In this document: positions 27,601 to 37,500 of the stretch, one piece after another | Layout: each line of letters starts with the position of its first letter | Position numbering within the stretch: position 1 is the stretch's first letter | Origin: Macrostomum hystrix | Taxonomy: Eukaryota; Platyhelminthes; Macrostomidae | Reading direction: 5' to 3' | DNA length: 64,000 nucleotides | Assembly: GCA_950097015.1 (NCBI GenBank) | Contig: CATNEN010000038.1 | Coordinates: 13,882,001-13,946,000, forward strand | Made by a program: the position numbers and the translations under genes | Notes under the pieces: model-generated | Told to the model about the DNA's origin: nothing | The model's input: the letters and a program-made list of their open reading frames with translations, nothing else | The model's database searches: none

Positions 27601-30600
27601 TCAAGAATCCGGTCAGCCAAAGCCTTTGAGCTTGGTGCAGATGGCCTTCCTGGCCTTGGCAAGTCAGCCAAATTTGTTCTTCCTGACTCAAATTGCTCGA
27701 CCCATCTGTACACCGTCATGCGACTTACTGCTTCAGCTCCGTGAATGCTGCACAGATGATGGTAAATCTCCTGTCCACTTTTCCCAATACTCCATAGTGT
27801 GTGAATTGCGTGTCGCTGTCCTTCCTTTGAGCGCACGTCCATAACTGTCAGTTGAACAGAATCTGGTCTTTAAAAAGCAAGCACTTGTGAAAGAAAAATG
27901 AGCTGGCAGTGCAGAAGCAGGCAGGCAGGCAGAAGCAAGCAGGCAGTGCGAAGAAGACTTAGCCACAATTTACCACAGACAAAAAAGCAACCCTCGTACG
28001 CTCGTAAAATGCTACCCCAGTATTTATTGGTTTACATTTATTGATTTGTTAAGCTCTAAAGCTTCATGAATCTTTGAGGCAGATAAAACTCAACAAAGTC
28101 AACCATACAGTATTTTTGTAAGTCTATGAGCAACCCTTGCTCAAATAGACAGTGATAACTTTTTTTAAAAACAACATATGAGGATGATTTTTTAGTCAAA
28201 TTAAGGCTGATATTTTTCGCTTTCCAACAACACCAAACTTGCTGATTTTCAAGCATGCAGTAAGGCTATACGAGCAAAAGTATCACTACTTTTTGGACAC
28301 CCCTCGTACATTTTTAATATAAAAACATCCAACAAACAAAAACTTTAACATTTTAACTGACCGCCATATTGTCTAGATGGCAACTAAAAATAACATTTAC
28401 TCAATGTAGCCCCCCTCCACTGCATACACGGCTTCAATGCGAGACCGAAACTTGGTACAGGCACCTCTGATGACGGCAGGGCCCTGAGCTGACCAGGCAG
28501 CACTAACAGCAACTTGGAGAGTCTCCACGGTAGCATAAGTTGTTAAACATGCAACGCGGGCCACGTTGTTCCACACAAAGTAATCGAGAGGGGAACAGTC
28601 TGGACTCGATGGTGGCCAAGTGGTCGCATCCCAGAAGTCCTCGCCGAGCTCCTGGCGAAGAAATTCTTGAGTAGCGACAGCCGTGTCGGCAGGAGCGCCG
28701 TCCTGCTGAAAAACAAACGTACCTGGGGCAAAGTTGTGTCGAATCCATGGCAGTACATGACCCTGCAGCATGCGGATGTACTCGGCTGAGTTGATTTTCA
28801 CTCCAGCTGGTACCCAGATCGGGGGAGCCACCCTGCCGTCCGAAGCCACGACACCGAGAAACATGGCACCTTTGGCATGTTGCTGGCGAGGCATATAGCG
28901 GTGTTCCTCCGCAGCAGAGCTGGAGTCTCCTGACGGTGCCAGATATCGGTCATTCTGTCGATTGAAGGCCCTGTCGACGGTACAGAACTTCTCATCGCTG
29001 AAGATCAGAACCTTCCCGGCGTCCGGTCCTTTCAGTCGGTTGATTAATTGACGGCACCGTTCTGCTCGAACAGATCTGGCAGTTGCTGTTAATGCCTGCG
29101 ATTCCTTAATCTTATACGAACTGAGGTCAAGGTCTTCGTGTACCAGCCTCTGCATCGTGCTCCTTGAAACACCACTTGACCTGGCAAGCTCCCTGATGGA
29201 CACTCGAGGGTCAGCTTTGATCCTCTCAGCCACAGTTTCGCGAAGCTCCTCTGACCTGATTGGTCTTGGAGAGTTGTGGGGTTTCCTTTCAACTGCCGCA
29301 GCAGCTCCAACTTCTTCAATGTCGCTCTTGACGGCGTAAACAAACGACCTTGCAACATTGAGGTTCTCTGCTATCTGTGCTGGGCTTATACCCCGCGCGA
29401 GCTGGTCTACCACCATCAAACGTTTAGCGCGATTCATGGCTAATGCTAAGTTGCCGAAAATTTTCGCGGCAGCTACAGACTATATAGATACTATTTTGTC
29501 TATGACCAAAACTATTATGCTCTAGCTACCGCTGGCTTTGCTTTCTTCTATTTTTAAGGTTGTCCTTAAACGCATGGGCCACCCGGTACGCTAAAACACT
29601 GCCTGGTATTTATAACAAATTTTGTCACATTTTTAACAGCCTGTCGTGTTGTGATTGCGGTTTATAATGCAATAAAAATTGTTGCTTTTTCAAAGTCAGT
29701 CACTATAAAAGTACATACGAGCCTTTCCCCACCCGCCTTGAAATTTAGTGTCTTCGGCAGGCAGCGAGGCGGCTTCGTCGCCAGCTAGAAAGTCTCGACA
29801 GGCTGTGAAGTCCAGTTTGGGCACAGAAAATGAGGGTAAGTCAAGTGTTTATTGTGTGCGAAATTTGTTTATGCAACCCTTTTAGGCTTATTACGCTTTC
29901 TGCTTTACTTTCAGTAGAGCAGTGTGCTTTTTTCGCATATAAAAGCAAGATTTTTTTGTACTTAACAATCCAGATGAGCAAGCGGACTCCGCAAACGGAG
30001 TCACCTATCTTTATCAGGCTAATTCTGCCGGTAAACAAAATGATGAAAAATGATTTTATATTTACTGTTCTTTTTTATACTGTCCTAAGTCTGTAGTTTG
30101 TTAATATTGGTAAATTATCTTCTGTTTTGTATCGAAGACTTGCCACTTTGAAGTTTCATCGATTTTTAAAACGTCGAATTTTTTTCTCTATTGTATAGAA
30201 ATGTATCATTCCTAGTTTTTTATTTGATAATTGGTCTTTTATTTTAATAGCCACTTTCCAACACACAAGAAATTGCTTCATATCTATATTTATTTAAAAC
30301 CATTTAATCTAGATAATCTGATTTAAGCAGTTAAACCATCCCAGATGCTCAGATTTGAGCAGTCCCTCCAACCCAGATGCCCAGATTTGAGCAGTCCCTC
30401 CAACCCAGATGCTCAGATTTGAGCAGTCCCTCCAACCCAGATGCCCAGATTTGAGCAGTCCCTCCAACCCAGATGCTCAGATTTGAGCAGTCCCTATAAC
30501 CCAGATGCTCAGATTTGATCAGTCCCTCCAACCCAGATGCTCAGATTTGAGCAGTTCCTATAACCCAGATGCTCAGATTTGATCAGTCCCTCCAACCCAG

Positions 30601-33600
30601 ATGCCCAGATTTGAGCAGTCCCTATAACCCAGATGCTCAGATTTGAGCAGTCCCTATAACCCAGATGCTCAGATTTGAGCAGTCCCTATAACCCAGATGC
30701 CCAGATTTGAGCAGTCCCTCCAACCCAGATGCCCAGATTTGATCAGTCCCTATAACCCAGATGCTCAGATTTGAGCAGTCCCTATAACCCAGATACTCAG
30801 ATTTGAGCAGTCACTCCATCCCAGATGCTCAGATTTGAGCAGTCCCTATAACCCAGATACTCAGATTTGATCAGTCCCTATAACCCAGATGCTCAGATTT
30901 GATCAGTCCCTATAACCCAGATGCTCAGATTTGAGCAGTCCCTATAACCCAGATGCTCAGATTTGAGCAGTCCCTATAACCCAGATGCTCAGATTTGAGC
31001 AGTCCCTATAACCCAGATGCTCAGATTTGATCAGTCCCTATAACCCAGATGCTCAGATTTGAGCAGTCCCTATAACCCAGATGCTCAGATTTGAGCAGTC
31101 CCTATAACCCAGATGCTCAGATTTGAGCAGTCCCTATAACCCAGATGCTCAGATTTGAGCAGTCCCTATAACCCAGATGCTCAGATTTGAGCAGTCCCTC
31201 CAACCCAGATGCTCAGATTTGAGCAGTCCCTCCAACCCAGATGCTCAGATTTGAGCAGTCCATATAACCCAGATGCTCAGATTTGAGCAGTCACTCCATC
31301 CCAGATGCTCAGATTTGATCAGTCCCTCCAACCCAGATGCCCAGATTTGAGCAGTCCCTATAACCCAGGTGCTCAGATTTGAGCAGTCCCTCCAACCCAG
31401 ATGCTCAGATTTGAGCAGTCCCTATAACCCAGATGCTCAGATTTGAGCAGTCCCTCCAACCCAGATGCTCAGATTTGAGCAGTCCATATAACCCAGATGC
31501 TCAGATTTGAGCAGTCACTCCATCCCAAATTCTCAGATTTGAACAGTCACTCCATCCCAGATCCTCAGATTGAGCAGTCACTCCACCCGAGATGCTCAGA
31601 TTTGAGCAGATCTGATATTTAAAAATAACTTTTGAAATTGCATTCCACCACACGCAGTGAAACGGTCAAAAGCTTCGTCCGTAGCGGCCGCCCAGTCGGA
31701 TGCCGACAAGAAGCCCCGAACACCCATTGTCGCTGGGCGGAAGGCCAGTGTGGACAATGCAGCTGCGACAATGGGATTAAATTCTCGTATGACCGCCTCG
31801 GTTATCGCCTCTTCATCTGCGATTGGCAAAGCTGATAAACTCGCGTCACCTAGGAAACCGCCAGCGTTGCCAAGGACGCCAGTTGGCGTTAGCAATAGTA
31901 CTAGCGGAACTGCCAAGTCTAGCCTGATGACTAAATCAATGATTGACCTGCCATCAGCTAAGAAGGTTAGTATCGTGTTTTTAGCCTCGCATTTATTTAT
32001 TTAAATGATTTACTTTTCGGACGAATCTTAGCTTACCTGTCTATTGCACTTGTTCGTCGCACGCCCAGGTTCGCACTAGGCAATTGTTCAACTCTACACC
32101 AACTAAGTCTTCTAGACGGGTAATGAAATAATATACGAGTATTTGTTCAAGGAATAGTTAAAAGGGAGAAAGATTATCTAGTGCATTTGTTTCCTCATTA
32201 TTTATCCACGGTGATTAGTGCCTGCATGCGAATGTACGTTTATGCTTCTGATCGATCGATCTATTTTGGCATTGTCTTTTAATTCAGGGATGAAGGGAAT
32301 GGGATCTTTATGAAGGCAATGGGATCTTAATGAAGGCAATGGGATCTTTATGAAGGGAATGGGATCTTTATGAATGGAATGGGATCTATATGAAGGCAAT
32401 GGGATCTTTATGAATGGAATGGGATCTTTATGAAGGCAATGGGATCTTTATGAATGGAATGGGATCTTTATGAAGGCAATGGGATCTTTATGAAGGCAAT
32501 GGGATCTTAATGAAGGCAATGGGATTTTTATGAAGGGAATGGGATCTTTATGAAGGCAATGGGATCTTTATGAAGGGAATGGGATCTTAATGAAGGCAAT
32601 GGGATCTTTATGAAGGCAATGGGATCTTTATGAAGGCAATGGGATCTTAATGAAGGCAATGGGATCTTAATGAAGGCAATGGGATCTTTATGAAGGGAAT
32701 GGGATCCTAATGAAGGCAATGGGATCTTTATGAAGGCAATGGGATCTTTATGAAGGCAATGGGATCTTAATGAAGGCAATGGGATCTTAATGAAGGCAAT
32801 GGGATCCTAATGAAGGCAATGGGATCTTTATGAAGGCAATGGGATCTTTATGGATGGAATGGGATCTTTATGAAGGCAATGGGATCTTTATGAAGGCAAT
32901 GGGATCTTTATGAAGGCAATGGGATCTTAATGAAGGCAATGGGATTTTTATGAAGGGAATGGGATCTTTATGAAGGCAATGGGATCTTAATGAAGGCAAT
33001 GGGATCTTAATGAAGGCAATGGGATACTAATGAAGGCAATGGAATCTTTATGAAGGCAATGGGATCTTTATGAATGGAATGGGATCTTTATGAAGGCAAT
33101 GGGATCTTAATGAAGGCAATGGGATCTTTATGAAGGCACTGGGATCTTTATGAAGGCAATGGGATCTTTATGAATGGAATGGGATCTTTATGAAGGCAAT
33201 GGGATCTTAATGAAGGCAATGGGATCTTTATGAATGGAATGGGATCTTTAAGAAGGCAATGGGATCTTTATGAAGGGAATGGGATCTTTATGAAGGCAAT
33301 GGGATCTTTATGAAGGGAATGAGATCTTTATGAAGGGAATGGGTTATTGATAGACTGAATGGGATCTCGATAAACGGAATGCATTTTTGGCAAAGTTATA
33401 TTCTATTAATTTTTGTGTTGTTTTCTTTCTTTTGAAATTTCATGTTATATGTTTTAGGAGTACTTTTAATGCAAGTTAACATTGCATGATTATTCCTCCA
33501 TGGTTGAAAACTCTGTGCAATAAGAAGTTATTTTATTCTGCATGTCTCTGGATGACTTTATTAATTAACTTTTTAATTATATATATAATTCCTTCATTAA

Positions 33601-36600
33601 TTTGCGTGTTATGCATCCTGCAACCTTACATTGAAATATAATCTGCGTTTTATCATGAAATATCTCGGGATCCTACAATAAAGGGCAAAAGGAAACGAAC
33701 ATTATTATTGTTCTTGTACTTAAATTTAAGAACTAACACTTCTGTTCCTATTATTCCTTATCTGACACTTCTGCTTCTGACTGTCTGACACTTTTTCCTG
33801 ACTATTTCCTGTCTGCCACTTCTGTTCCTGACTATTTCCTGTCTGCCACTTCTGTTCCTGACTATTTCCTGTCTGATACTTCTGTTCCTGACCATTTCAT
33901 GTCTGACACTTCAGTTCCTTCCTGTCTGACACTTCAGTTCCTTCCTGTCTGACACTTCAGTTCCTTCCTGTCTGACACTTCAGTTCCTTCCTGTCTGACA
34001 CTTCAGTTCCTTCCTGTCTGACACTTCAGTTCCTTCCTGTCTGACACTTCAGTTCCTTCCTGTCTGACACTTCAGTTCCTTCCTGTCTGACACTTCAGTT
34101 CCTTCCTGTCTGACACTTCAGTTCCTTCCTGTCTGACACTTCAGTTCCTGACTTTCTGACAATTTTTAGGCGGAATCAATCTTTCTTGACTTGATCAATC
34201 TTGATTGACGGAATCAATCTTTCTTGACTTGATCAATCTTGATTGACGGAATCAATCTTTCTTGACTTGATCAATGTTGATTGACGGAATCAATCTTTCT
34301 TGACTTGATCAATCTTGATTGACGGAATCAATCTTTCTTGACTTGATCAATGTTGATTGACGGAATCAATCTTTCTTGACTTGATCAATCTTGATTGACG
34401 GAATCAATCTTTCTTGACTTGATCAATCTTGATTGACGGAATCAATCTTTCGTGACTTGATCAATCTTGATTGACGGAATCAATCTTTCTTGACTTGATC
34501 AATCTTGATTGACGGAATCAATCTTTCTTGACTTGATCAATCTTGATTGACGGAATCAATCTTTCTTGACTTGATCAATCTTGATTGACGGAATCAATCT
34601 TTCTTGACTTGATCAATCTTGATTGACGGAATCAATCTTTCTTGACTTGATCAATCTTGATTGACGGAATCAATCTTTCTTGACTTGATCAATCTTGATT
34701 GACGGAATCAATCTTTCTTGACTTGATCAATCTTGATTGACGGAATCAATCTTTCTTGACTTGATCAATGTTGATTGACGGAATCAATCTTTCTTGACTT
34801 GATCAATCTTGATTGACGGAATCAATCTTTCTTGACTTGATCAATGTTGATTGACGGAATCAATCTTTCTTGACTTGATCAATCTTGATTGACGGAATCA
34901 ATCTTTCTTGACTTGATCAATCTTGATTGACGGAATCAATCTTTCTTGACTTGATCAATCTTGATTGACGGAATCAATCTTTCTTGACTTGATCAATCTT
35001 GATTGACGGAATCAATCTTTCTTGACTTGATCAATCTTGATTGACGGAATCAATCTTTCTTGACTTGATCAATCTTGATTGACGGAATCAATCTTTCTTG
35101 ACTTGATCAATCTTGATTGACGGAATCAATCTTTCTTGACTTGATCAATCTTGATTGACGGAATCAATCCTTCAATCTTTAGGCGGAAGCGGCGGCAGCG
35201 GTGCCGGCCGGCTTAAAGAGACCGCCGATCGCCTCGGCCGCAGCTTCGCCCAGTGTTGCGCAACAGCAGCAGCGCTCTGCCAAAGCCACTAGCAGCAGAT
35301 CGGCACTGTCAGCTACGTCAGCAGCCGCGTCGCCAGCCGTGCCGAAGTCGCAGTCAGCTCAGGACTTGAAGCAGCAGCAGCAGCAGCCAGCAGGCGAGGC
35401 AGTCGAACAGAAGGCTTCGATTGTCGACGAAGAATCGCGCGACACAAACCAGGTGTCGGTGAGCTCCGTCCTGCCCGATGTGGACGCCTCCGACGCTAAG
35501 CGCCGATTCGAGGAGCAGCGCCGGCTTCACCGGGAGAAGCTCGAGGCCGACAAGCGCGCCGAAGAGGAGCGACGCCAGCGCGAGGAGGAATTCCGTCGGC
35601 GACGCGTTGAAGAGCAGCGCCGGCGCGAGGAGGAGGCCCGGCAGCGCGAGGCGGAGTCTCGGCTTGCCAAAGAGGCCGAGGAGCGTGCCGAGGCGGCCGC
35701 CGCGGAGGAGCGAGCCTTGATCGAAGCGCAACGGCTGAAGGAGGTTTATTATAATGCTTCTTGTACAGATGTATTCCCACCTGTCCATTCTACTGCCATT
35801 CCCAGTCTCTGTCCACTATATGCCCCGTGTAGTGACTTTAGATACCTTATTGTACCTCATCTAAGGTTTTATTCTATTCGAAGTTATATTATGCATATTC
35901 TATTCCCATGTGTCCACTCTGTTCCCATATCTGTCCACTTTATTCCCATGTGTCCACTCTGTTCCCATATCTGTCCACTCTATTCCTATATCTGTCTCTT
36001 CTATTCCCATGCCTCTCCATTCTATTCCCACACCTGTCCACTCTATTCCCATACCTGTCTAATTTATTCCCACCACAGTCAATTTGCATTTCCCGTTCCC
36101 ACTTTCGCCCTAACAGAAAGAAGAGGCCGATCGTCAGGCCCGCGAACGGGAAGAGCGCGAGCGTCAGGAACGCCTGGCCGCTGAAGAGACGGACCGTCTC
36201 GAGCGTCGCAAGAAGCTCGAGGCTATCATGAATCGCGTCAAAGTTGGCGGCGGTCCCGCGTCCTCTGGCAGCCCGACGCCCGACAAGCAGCCCCAGCCGC
36301 CGCCGACTATTCAGCTTCTGCCAGCGTCCAGCGGCAACGAGGATGTCAGGAACATCAGCCCTCCCGCCGCCGCGGCTGCAGATGAGGACAGCAACGGTGA
36401 CGACAGCAACGACGAAGATGCCAATGACGAGTCGGGAGCTGGCGGTGCGATGCCGTTGCCGATGACTGTGTCGATGCCCCCGGCCCTGCTTAGCCAGGAG
36501 CTCCAGCTGGCCCCTAAAGCGGCGCCTTCGACGCCTCAGACGCTACAGCAGCAGCAGCCTGCAGCCGTCGGGAGTCCGGCCCTATCCGCTCTGGCCGGCC

Positions 36601-37500
36601 GTCTGAAAGGTACAAAAGCGGCCGAGATTCTAGCGAGGCACAGCAGCCAGCAGAATCTGGCCGCCTCCGCAGCCGCAGCCTCCTCTGCTACAACAGCCGT
36701 ACTAACTCCTGCCGCACCTGCTGCCGATTCAGTCACCGCTGCTGAGTTAGAGACACGTCCGGATCAAGTTCAACCCGCTGAAGAAGTAGATAAATACGGG
36801 ATTGGTGCTTTGCGATTGAGCCTGTGTTAGCTATTGGAGTAGGGTGTTACATATAGGAGTAGGGTGTTATATATTGGAGTAGGGTGTTAGATATTGGAGT
36901 AGGGTGTTACATATAGGAGTAGGGTGTTATATATTGGAGTAGGGTGTTAGATATTGGAGTAGGGTGTTACATATAGGAGTAGGGTGTTATATATTGGAGT
37001 AGGGTGTTAGATATTGGAGTAGGGTGTTACATATAGGAGTAGGGTGTTATATATTGGAGTAGGGTGTTATACTCGTATATTGGAGTAGAGTGTTATACTC
37101 GTATATTGGAGTAGGGTGTTGGATGTTGTTTCGGGTTCAATATTGACGTAGTGACTCAATTATTTTATTTTTCTGCTTCTCCTAGGAGCAGGACGAGGAC
37201 GTCGACCCGCCCGGCCTGCTGTCCAGTACCATCGAGACTCGCCTAGCCGAAGTTCGCGCTCGCCTGCGAACCACCGACGCCACTGACGCCGATACCATCG
37301 CCCTCGCCGCCGTAGACGTTGCCATTGTTGGCGACAACGGCGACGATTCGGCGAAGGACGACATTAAAATTAGCGAAGACGAAGAAGCTGAAAGCGGAGT
37401 AGGATCACCAACCGCCGAGGAGGCTGAGGGCGACGGCGAGGCTGCGGCGACGGCGACTGCGGGCTCGGAGACGGCCGAGCAACCGTTGATTGCTCTGTGA
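14770..37500 (+). CDS. MAP7: MAP7/ensconsin microtubule-associated protein
   Basis: MAP7 proteins bind microtubules through an N-terminal charged helix and recruit kinesin-1 through a C-terminal one. Exons by phase continuity are 14770-14806, 20438-20653, 24250-24786, optional 25397-25483, 25816 or 25831-26160, 29761-29835, 31658-31965, 35183-35743, 36117-36785 and 37186-37500 (TGA). The product is about 1015 aa without the optional exon. Residues ~85-180 form an Arg/Glu-rich coiled coil (RDERIREAKRQYQAERQ), followed by AFAFGSSTPRD, a signature I recall from ensconsins, and a poly-Ala run. Residues ~600-730 are the second charged helix, closing with RLERRKKLEAIMNRV, like the MAP7 domain end. 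The tail is acidic and ends QPLIAL. The exon near 25.4 kb is the least certain: a 25429 start gives 55 nt and breaks phase, whereas 25397 gives a symmetric 87 nt. The introns are filled with minisatellites and one nested transposon. Confidence 0.82.
15188..15212 (+). CDS. MAP7: candidate alternative first exon of MAP7, MGC start
   Basis: CAACCATGG is a strong translation-start context. It opens eight codons (MGCTKLSK) plus one base, then a near-perfect donor GTAAGT. Phase 1 matches the acceptor at 20438, so it would splice in frame to the exon beginning MLTVEQYNG. Gly2-Cys3 with a following Lys resembles an N-myristoylation/palmitoylation signal. Whether it is transcribed is unknown. Confidence 0.4.
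15740..16391. mobile_element. MITE-like element with 24-bp perfect terminal inverted repeats
   Basis: AGGGTAATGTATCATCAACC (continuing AAAC) at 15740-15763 is matched in inverse orientation at 16368-16391 without mismatch. The interior is AT-rich, about 600 bp, lacks a transposase and holds further partial copies of the TTGGTTGATG motif. Target duplications are not evident, so the superfamily is uncertain. Confidence 0.7.
16583..16869. mobile_element. second small foldback/MITE-like element
   Basis: The left arm at 16583-16610 contains CATACATGCGCAAC. Its inverse GTTGCGCATGTATG lies at 16849-16862, with flanking CCAAT/ATTGG-type bases also paired over about 27 bp and one indel. The interior is T-rich and non-coding. 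It sits about 190 bp right of the larger MITE-like element. Confidence 0.5.
16870..19096. other. AT-rich MAP7 intron sequence, nothing recognised
   Basis: No array, transposon end or exon-like ORF was seen. Base composition is strongly AT-rich, unlike the repeat-filled introns farther on. Confidence 0.4.
19097..19226 (+). CDS. MAP7: candidate alternative first or cassette exon of MAP7
   Basis: From ATG at 19097 (an in-frame ATG also exists at 19064) the frame encodes about 43 residues beginning MTQSNSDSIDCTLVCNGC. It contains KETIDDYIESSLL and ends at CTACCAG/GTAGGA. The phase-1 end joins in frame to 20438. The acidic, serine-rich composition would suit a disordered N-terminus. The donor is moderate and no upstream promoter was identified. 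Confidence 0.3.
20739..20803 (-). mobile_element. SINE copy 2, internally deleted, in MAP7 intron 2
   Basis: On the minus strand a tRNA-like head GGTGGCAGAGCGGTTAACGC (good A-box) is joined almost directly to GAGAAGGCTTGGAGGCTTGT, the tail block of the SINE copies at 4150-4250 and 52169-52330. The middle of the element is missing. Confidence 0.55.
20870..22065. repeat. 22-bp minisatellite, MAP7 intron 2
   Basis: About 50 copies carry core AAGAAGTAGCGGAATGTTGT, mixed with GTGG, GGGG and GAAGATGG variants arranged in recurring blocks. This suggests repeated multi-unit duplications. The left edge (20800-20900) is degenerate. Confidence 0.95.
22325..22364 (+). CDS. MAP7: candidate internal alternative first exon of MAP7
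   Basis: ATG at 22325 opens 13 codons (MHSGKLDQLLRLA) plus one base before GTGATT. The phase-1 end joins in frame to the acceptor at 24249/24250, which would give a shorter MAP7 isoform starting immediately before the charged microtubule-binding helix. The donor is weak and the exon is short, so chance cannot be excluded. Confidence 0.25.
22973..23950. repeat. 31-bp minisatellite, MAP7 intron 2
   Basis: About 22 well-kept copies carry core GAAGACAAGTAGTCACATAG followed by ATTGTGTATTG or ATTGTGTGTTG (22973-23660). A diverged tail of related GACAAATAGACACA phrases follows, to about 23950. Confidence 0.95.
26519..28306 (-). mobile_element. mariner element (inner), 1788 bp, long terminal inverted repeats
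   Basis: It starts CGAGGGGTGTCCAAAAAGTA and ends with the exact inverse. The inverted repeats are about 113 bp each (26519-26631 and 28194-28306) with only a few mismatches. TA duplications lie at 26517-26518 and 28307-28308. It is inserted 51 bp inside the left end of the outer element, so it is the younger insertion. It encodes an intact mariner transposase (26751-27842). Confidence 0.95.
26751..27842 (-). CDS. mariner transposase, DD34D, intact ORF
   Basis: This 363-residue protein is the full size expected for a mariner transposase, which cuts and pastes its own element. The N-terminal half carries two helix-turn-helix segments (MTVYRWVEQFESGR; MTIREIADRLDTPRSTVH) for binding the terminal repeats. 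The catalytic core holds GDETWVPHFD with Asp162, HHDNARPH with Asp255 and PYSPDLAPADF with Asp290. There are 34 residues between the second and third Asp, the diagnostic mariner spacing. No stop or frameshift was seen, so the copy may be recent or still active. It is transcribed antisense to the host MAP7 gene. Confidence 0.95.
   Translation of the reverse strand: MDVRSKEGQRHAIHTLWSIGKSGQEIYHHLCSIHGAEAVSRMTVYRWVEQFESGRTNLADLPRPGRPSAPSSKALADRILDLLEEDCRMTIREIADRLDTPRSTVHLCLTNMNFVKLSARWVPKLLTADMRLQRQQTCQGNLNLVSQRGGWNQFRQLIVTGDETWVPHFDPPTKQESKVWTLKGSDPPLKARRETHCKKIMLSVFFDCNGPITIDFLEPNTMINADRYSSLLASLKADIQNKRRSGVKPVILHHDNARPHTAHQTMEAIKKLKFDLLPHPPYSPDLAPADFALFPQLKRHLRGRVHVSRDHLEQEVRRVLLHVIPRQIYADAIDHLFRRWEKCVQSGGNYVEKASLPDDDESY
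28397..29437 (-). CDS. Tc1/mariner-superfamily transposase with DD38D spacing, intact ORF
   Basis: The 346-residue frame starts MNRAKRLMVVDQLARG, a homeodomain-like helix-turn-helix (ISPAQIAENLNVARSFVYAV), followed by a second one (SIRELARSSGVSRSTMQRL). The DDE core has FSDEKF with Asp148, QQDGAPADTA with Asp246 and WPPSSPDCSPLDYFVW with Asp285. The last two acidic residues are separated by 38 residues and the third is Asp, so it is neither a standard mariner (DD34D) nor Tc1 (DD34E). The frame is complete despite the nested insertion, which falls outside the coding region. Family naming would need a tree. Confidence 0.9.
   Translation of the reverse strand: MNRAKRLMVVDQLARGISPAQIAENLNVARSFVYAVKSDIEEVGAAAAVERKPHNSPRPIRSEELRETVAERIKADPRVSIRELARSSGVSRSTMQRLVHEDLDLSSYKIKESQALTATARSVRAERCRQLINRLKGPDAGKVLIFSDEKFCTVDRAFNRQNDRYLAPSGDSSSAAEEHRYMPRQQHAKGAMFLGVVASDGRVAPPIWVPAGVKINSAEYIRMLQGHVLPWIRHNFAPGTFVFQQDGAPADTAVATQEFLRQELGEDFWDATTWPPSSPDCSPLDYFVWNNVARVACLTTYATVETLQVAVSAAWSAQGPAVIRGACTKFRSRIEAVYAVEGGYIE
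30335..31615. repeat. 32-bp minisatellite, MAP7 intron
   Basis: About 40 copies carry core CAGATGCTCAGATTTGAGCA plus a GTCCCTATAACC or GTCCCTCCAACC segment. The array ends about 40 bp before the acceptor of the exon at 31658. Confidence 0.95.
32286..33350. repeat. 20-bp minisatellite, MAP7 intron
   Basis: About 53 copies of GGGATCTTTATGAAGGCAAT with TTAATG and GAATGG variants. Length is almost perfectly conserved, so the array is in strict 20-bp register. Confidence 0.95.
33765..34160. repeat. 23- to 31-bp minisatellite, same MAP7 intron
   Basis: The left part repeats a longer unit with GACTATTTCCTGTCTGCCAC. The right part is a shorter, nearly perfect unit with CTTCCTGTCTGACACTTCAG (about 10 copies). 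The two share TTCCTGTCTG.CAC, so the right part looks like an amplified deletion derivative. Confidence 0.9.
34165..35175. repeat. 38-bp minisatellite ending at a MAP7 splice acceptor
   Basis: About 26 highly uniform copies carry GACGGAATCAATCTTTCTTG plus ACTTGATCAATCTTGATT. Each unit has a hairpin (TTGATT, loop GACGG, AATCAA) and a palindrome TTGATCAA. The array stops only a few bases before the acceptor of the exon at 35183. Confidence 0.95.
36834..37115. repeat. 20-bp minisatellite with 60-bp higher-order register, last MAP7 intron
   Basis: Copies of GGAGTAGGGTGTTANATATT occur as a three-unit cycle (TTACATATA, TTATATATT, TTAGATATT) repeated about four times. It starts about 50 bp after the donor at 36786. 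Confidence 0.9.

Larger units (their letters stand above)
26468..29587 (-). mobile_element. Tc1/mariner-superfamily element (outer), split by a nested mariner
   Basis: The ends CCGGGGGGCCCATGCGTTTA (26468 on) and its inverse ending at 29587 form inverted repeats of about 37 bp with one mismatch and one indel. The element is flanked by TA at 26466-26467 and 29588-29589, the expected target duplication. Removing the inner insertion (26519-28306 plus one TA) leaves about 1.33 kb, normal for this superfamily. It lies in a MAP7 intron, antisense to the gene, and carries the 346-aa transposase at 28397-29437. Confidence 0.9.
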
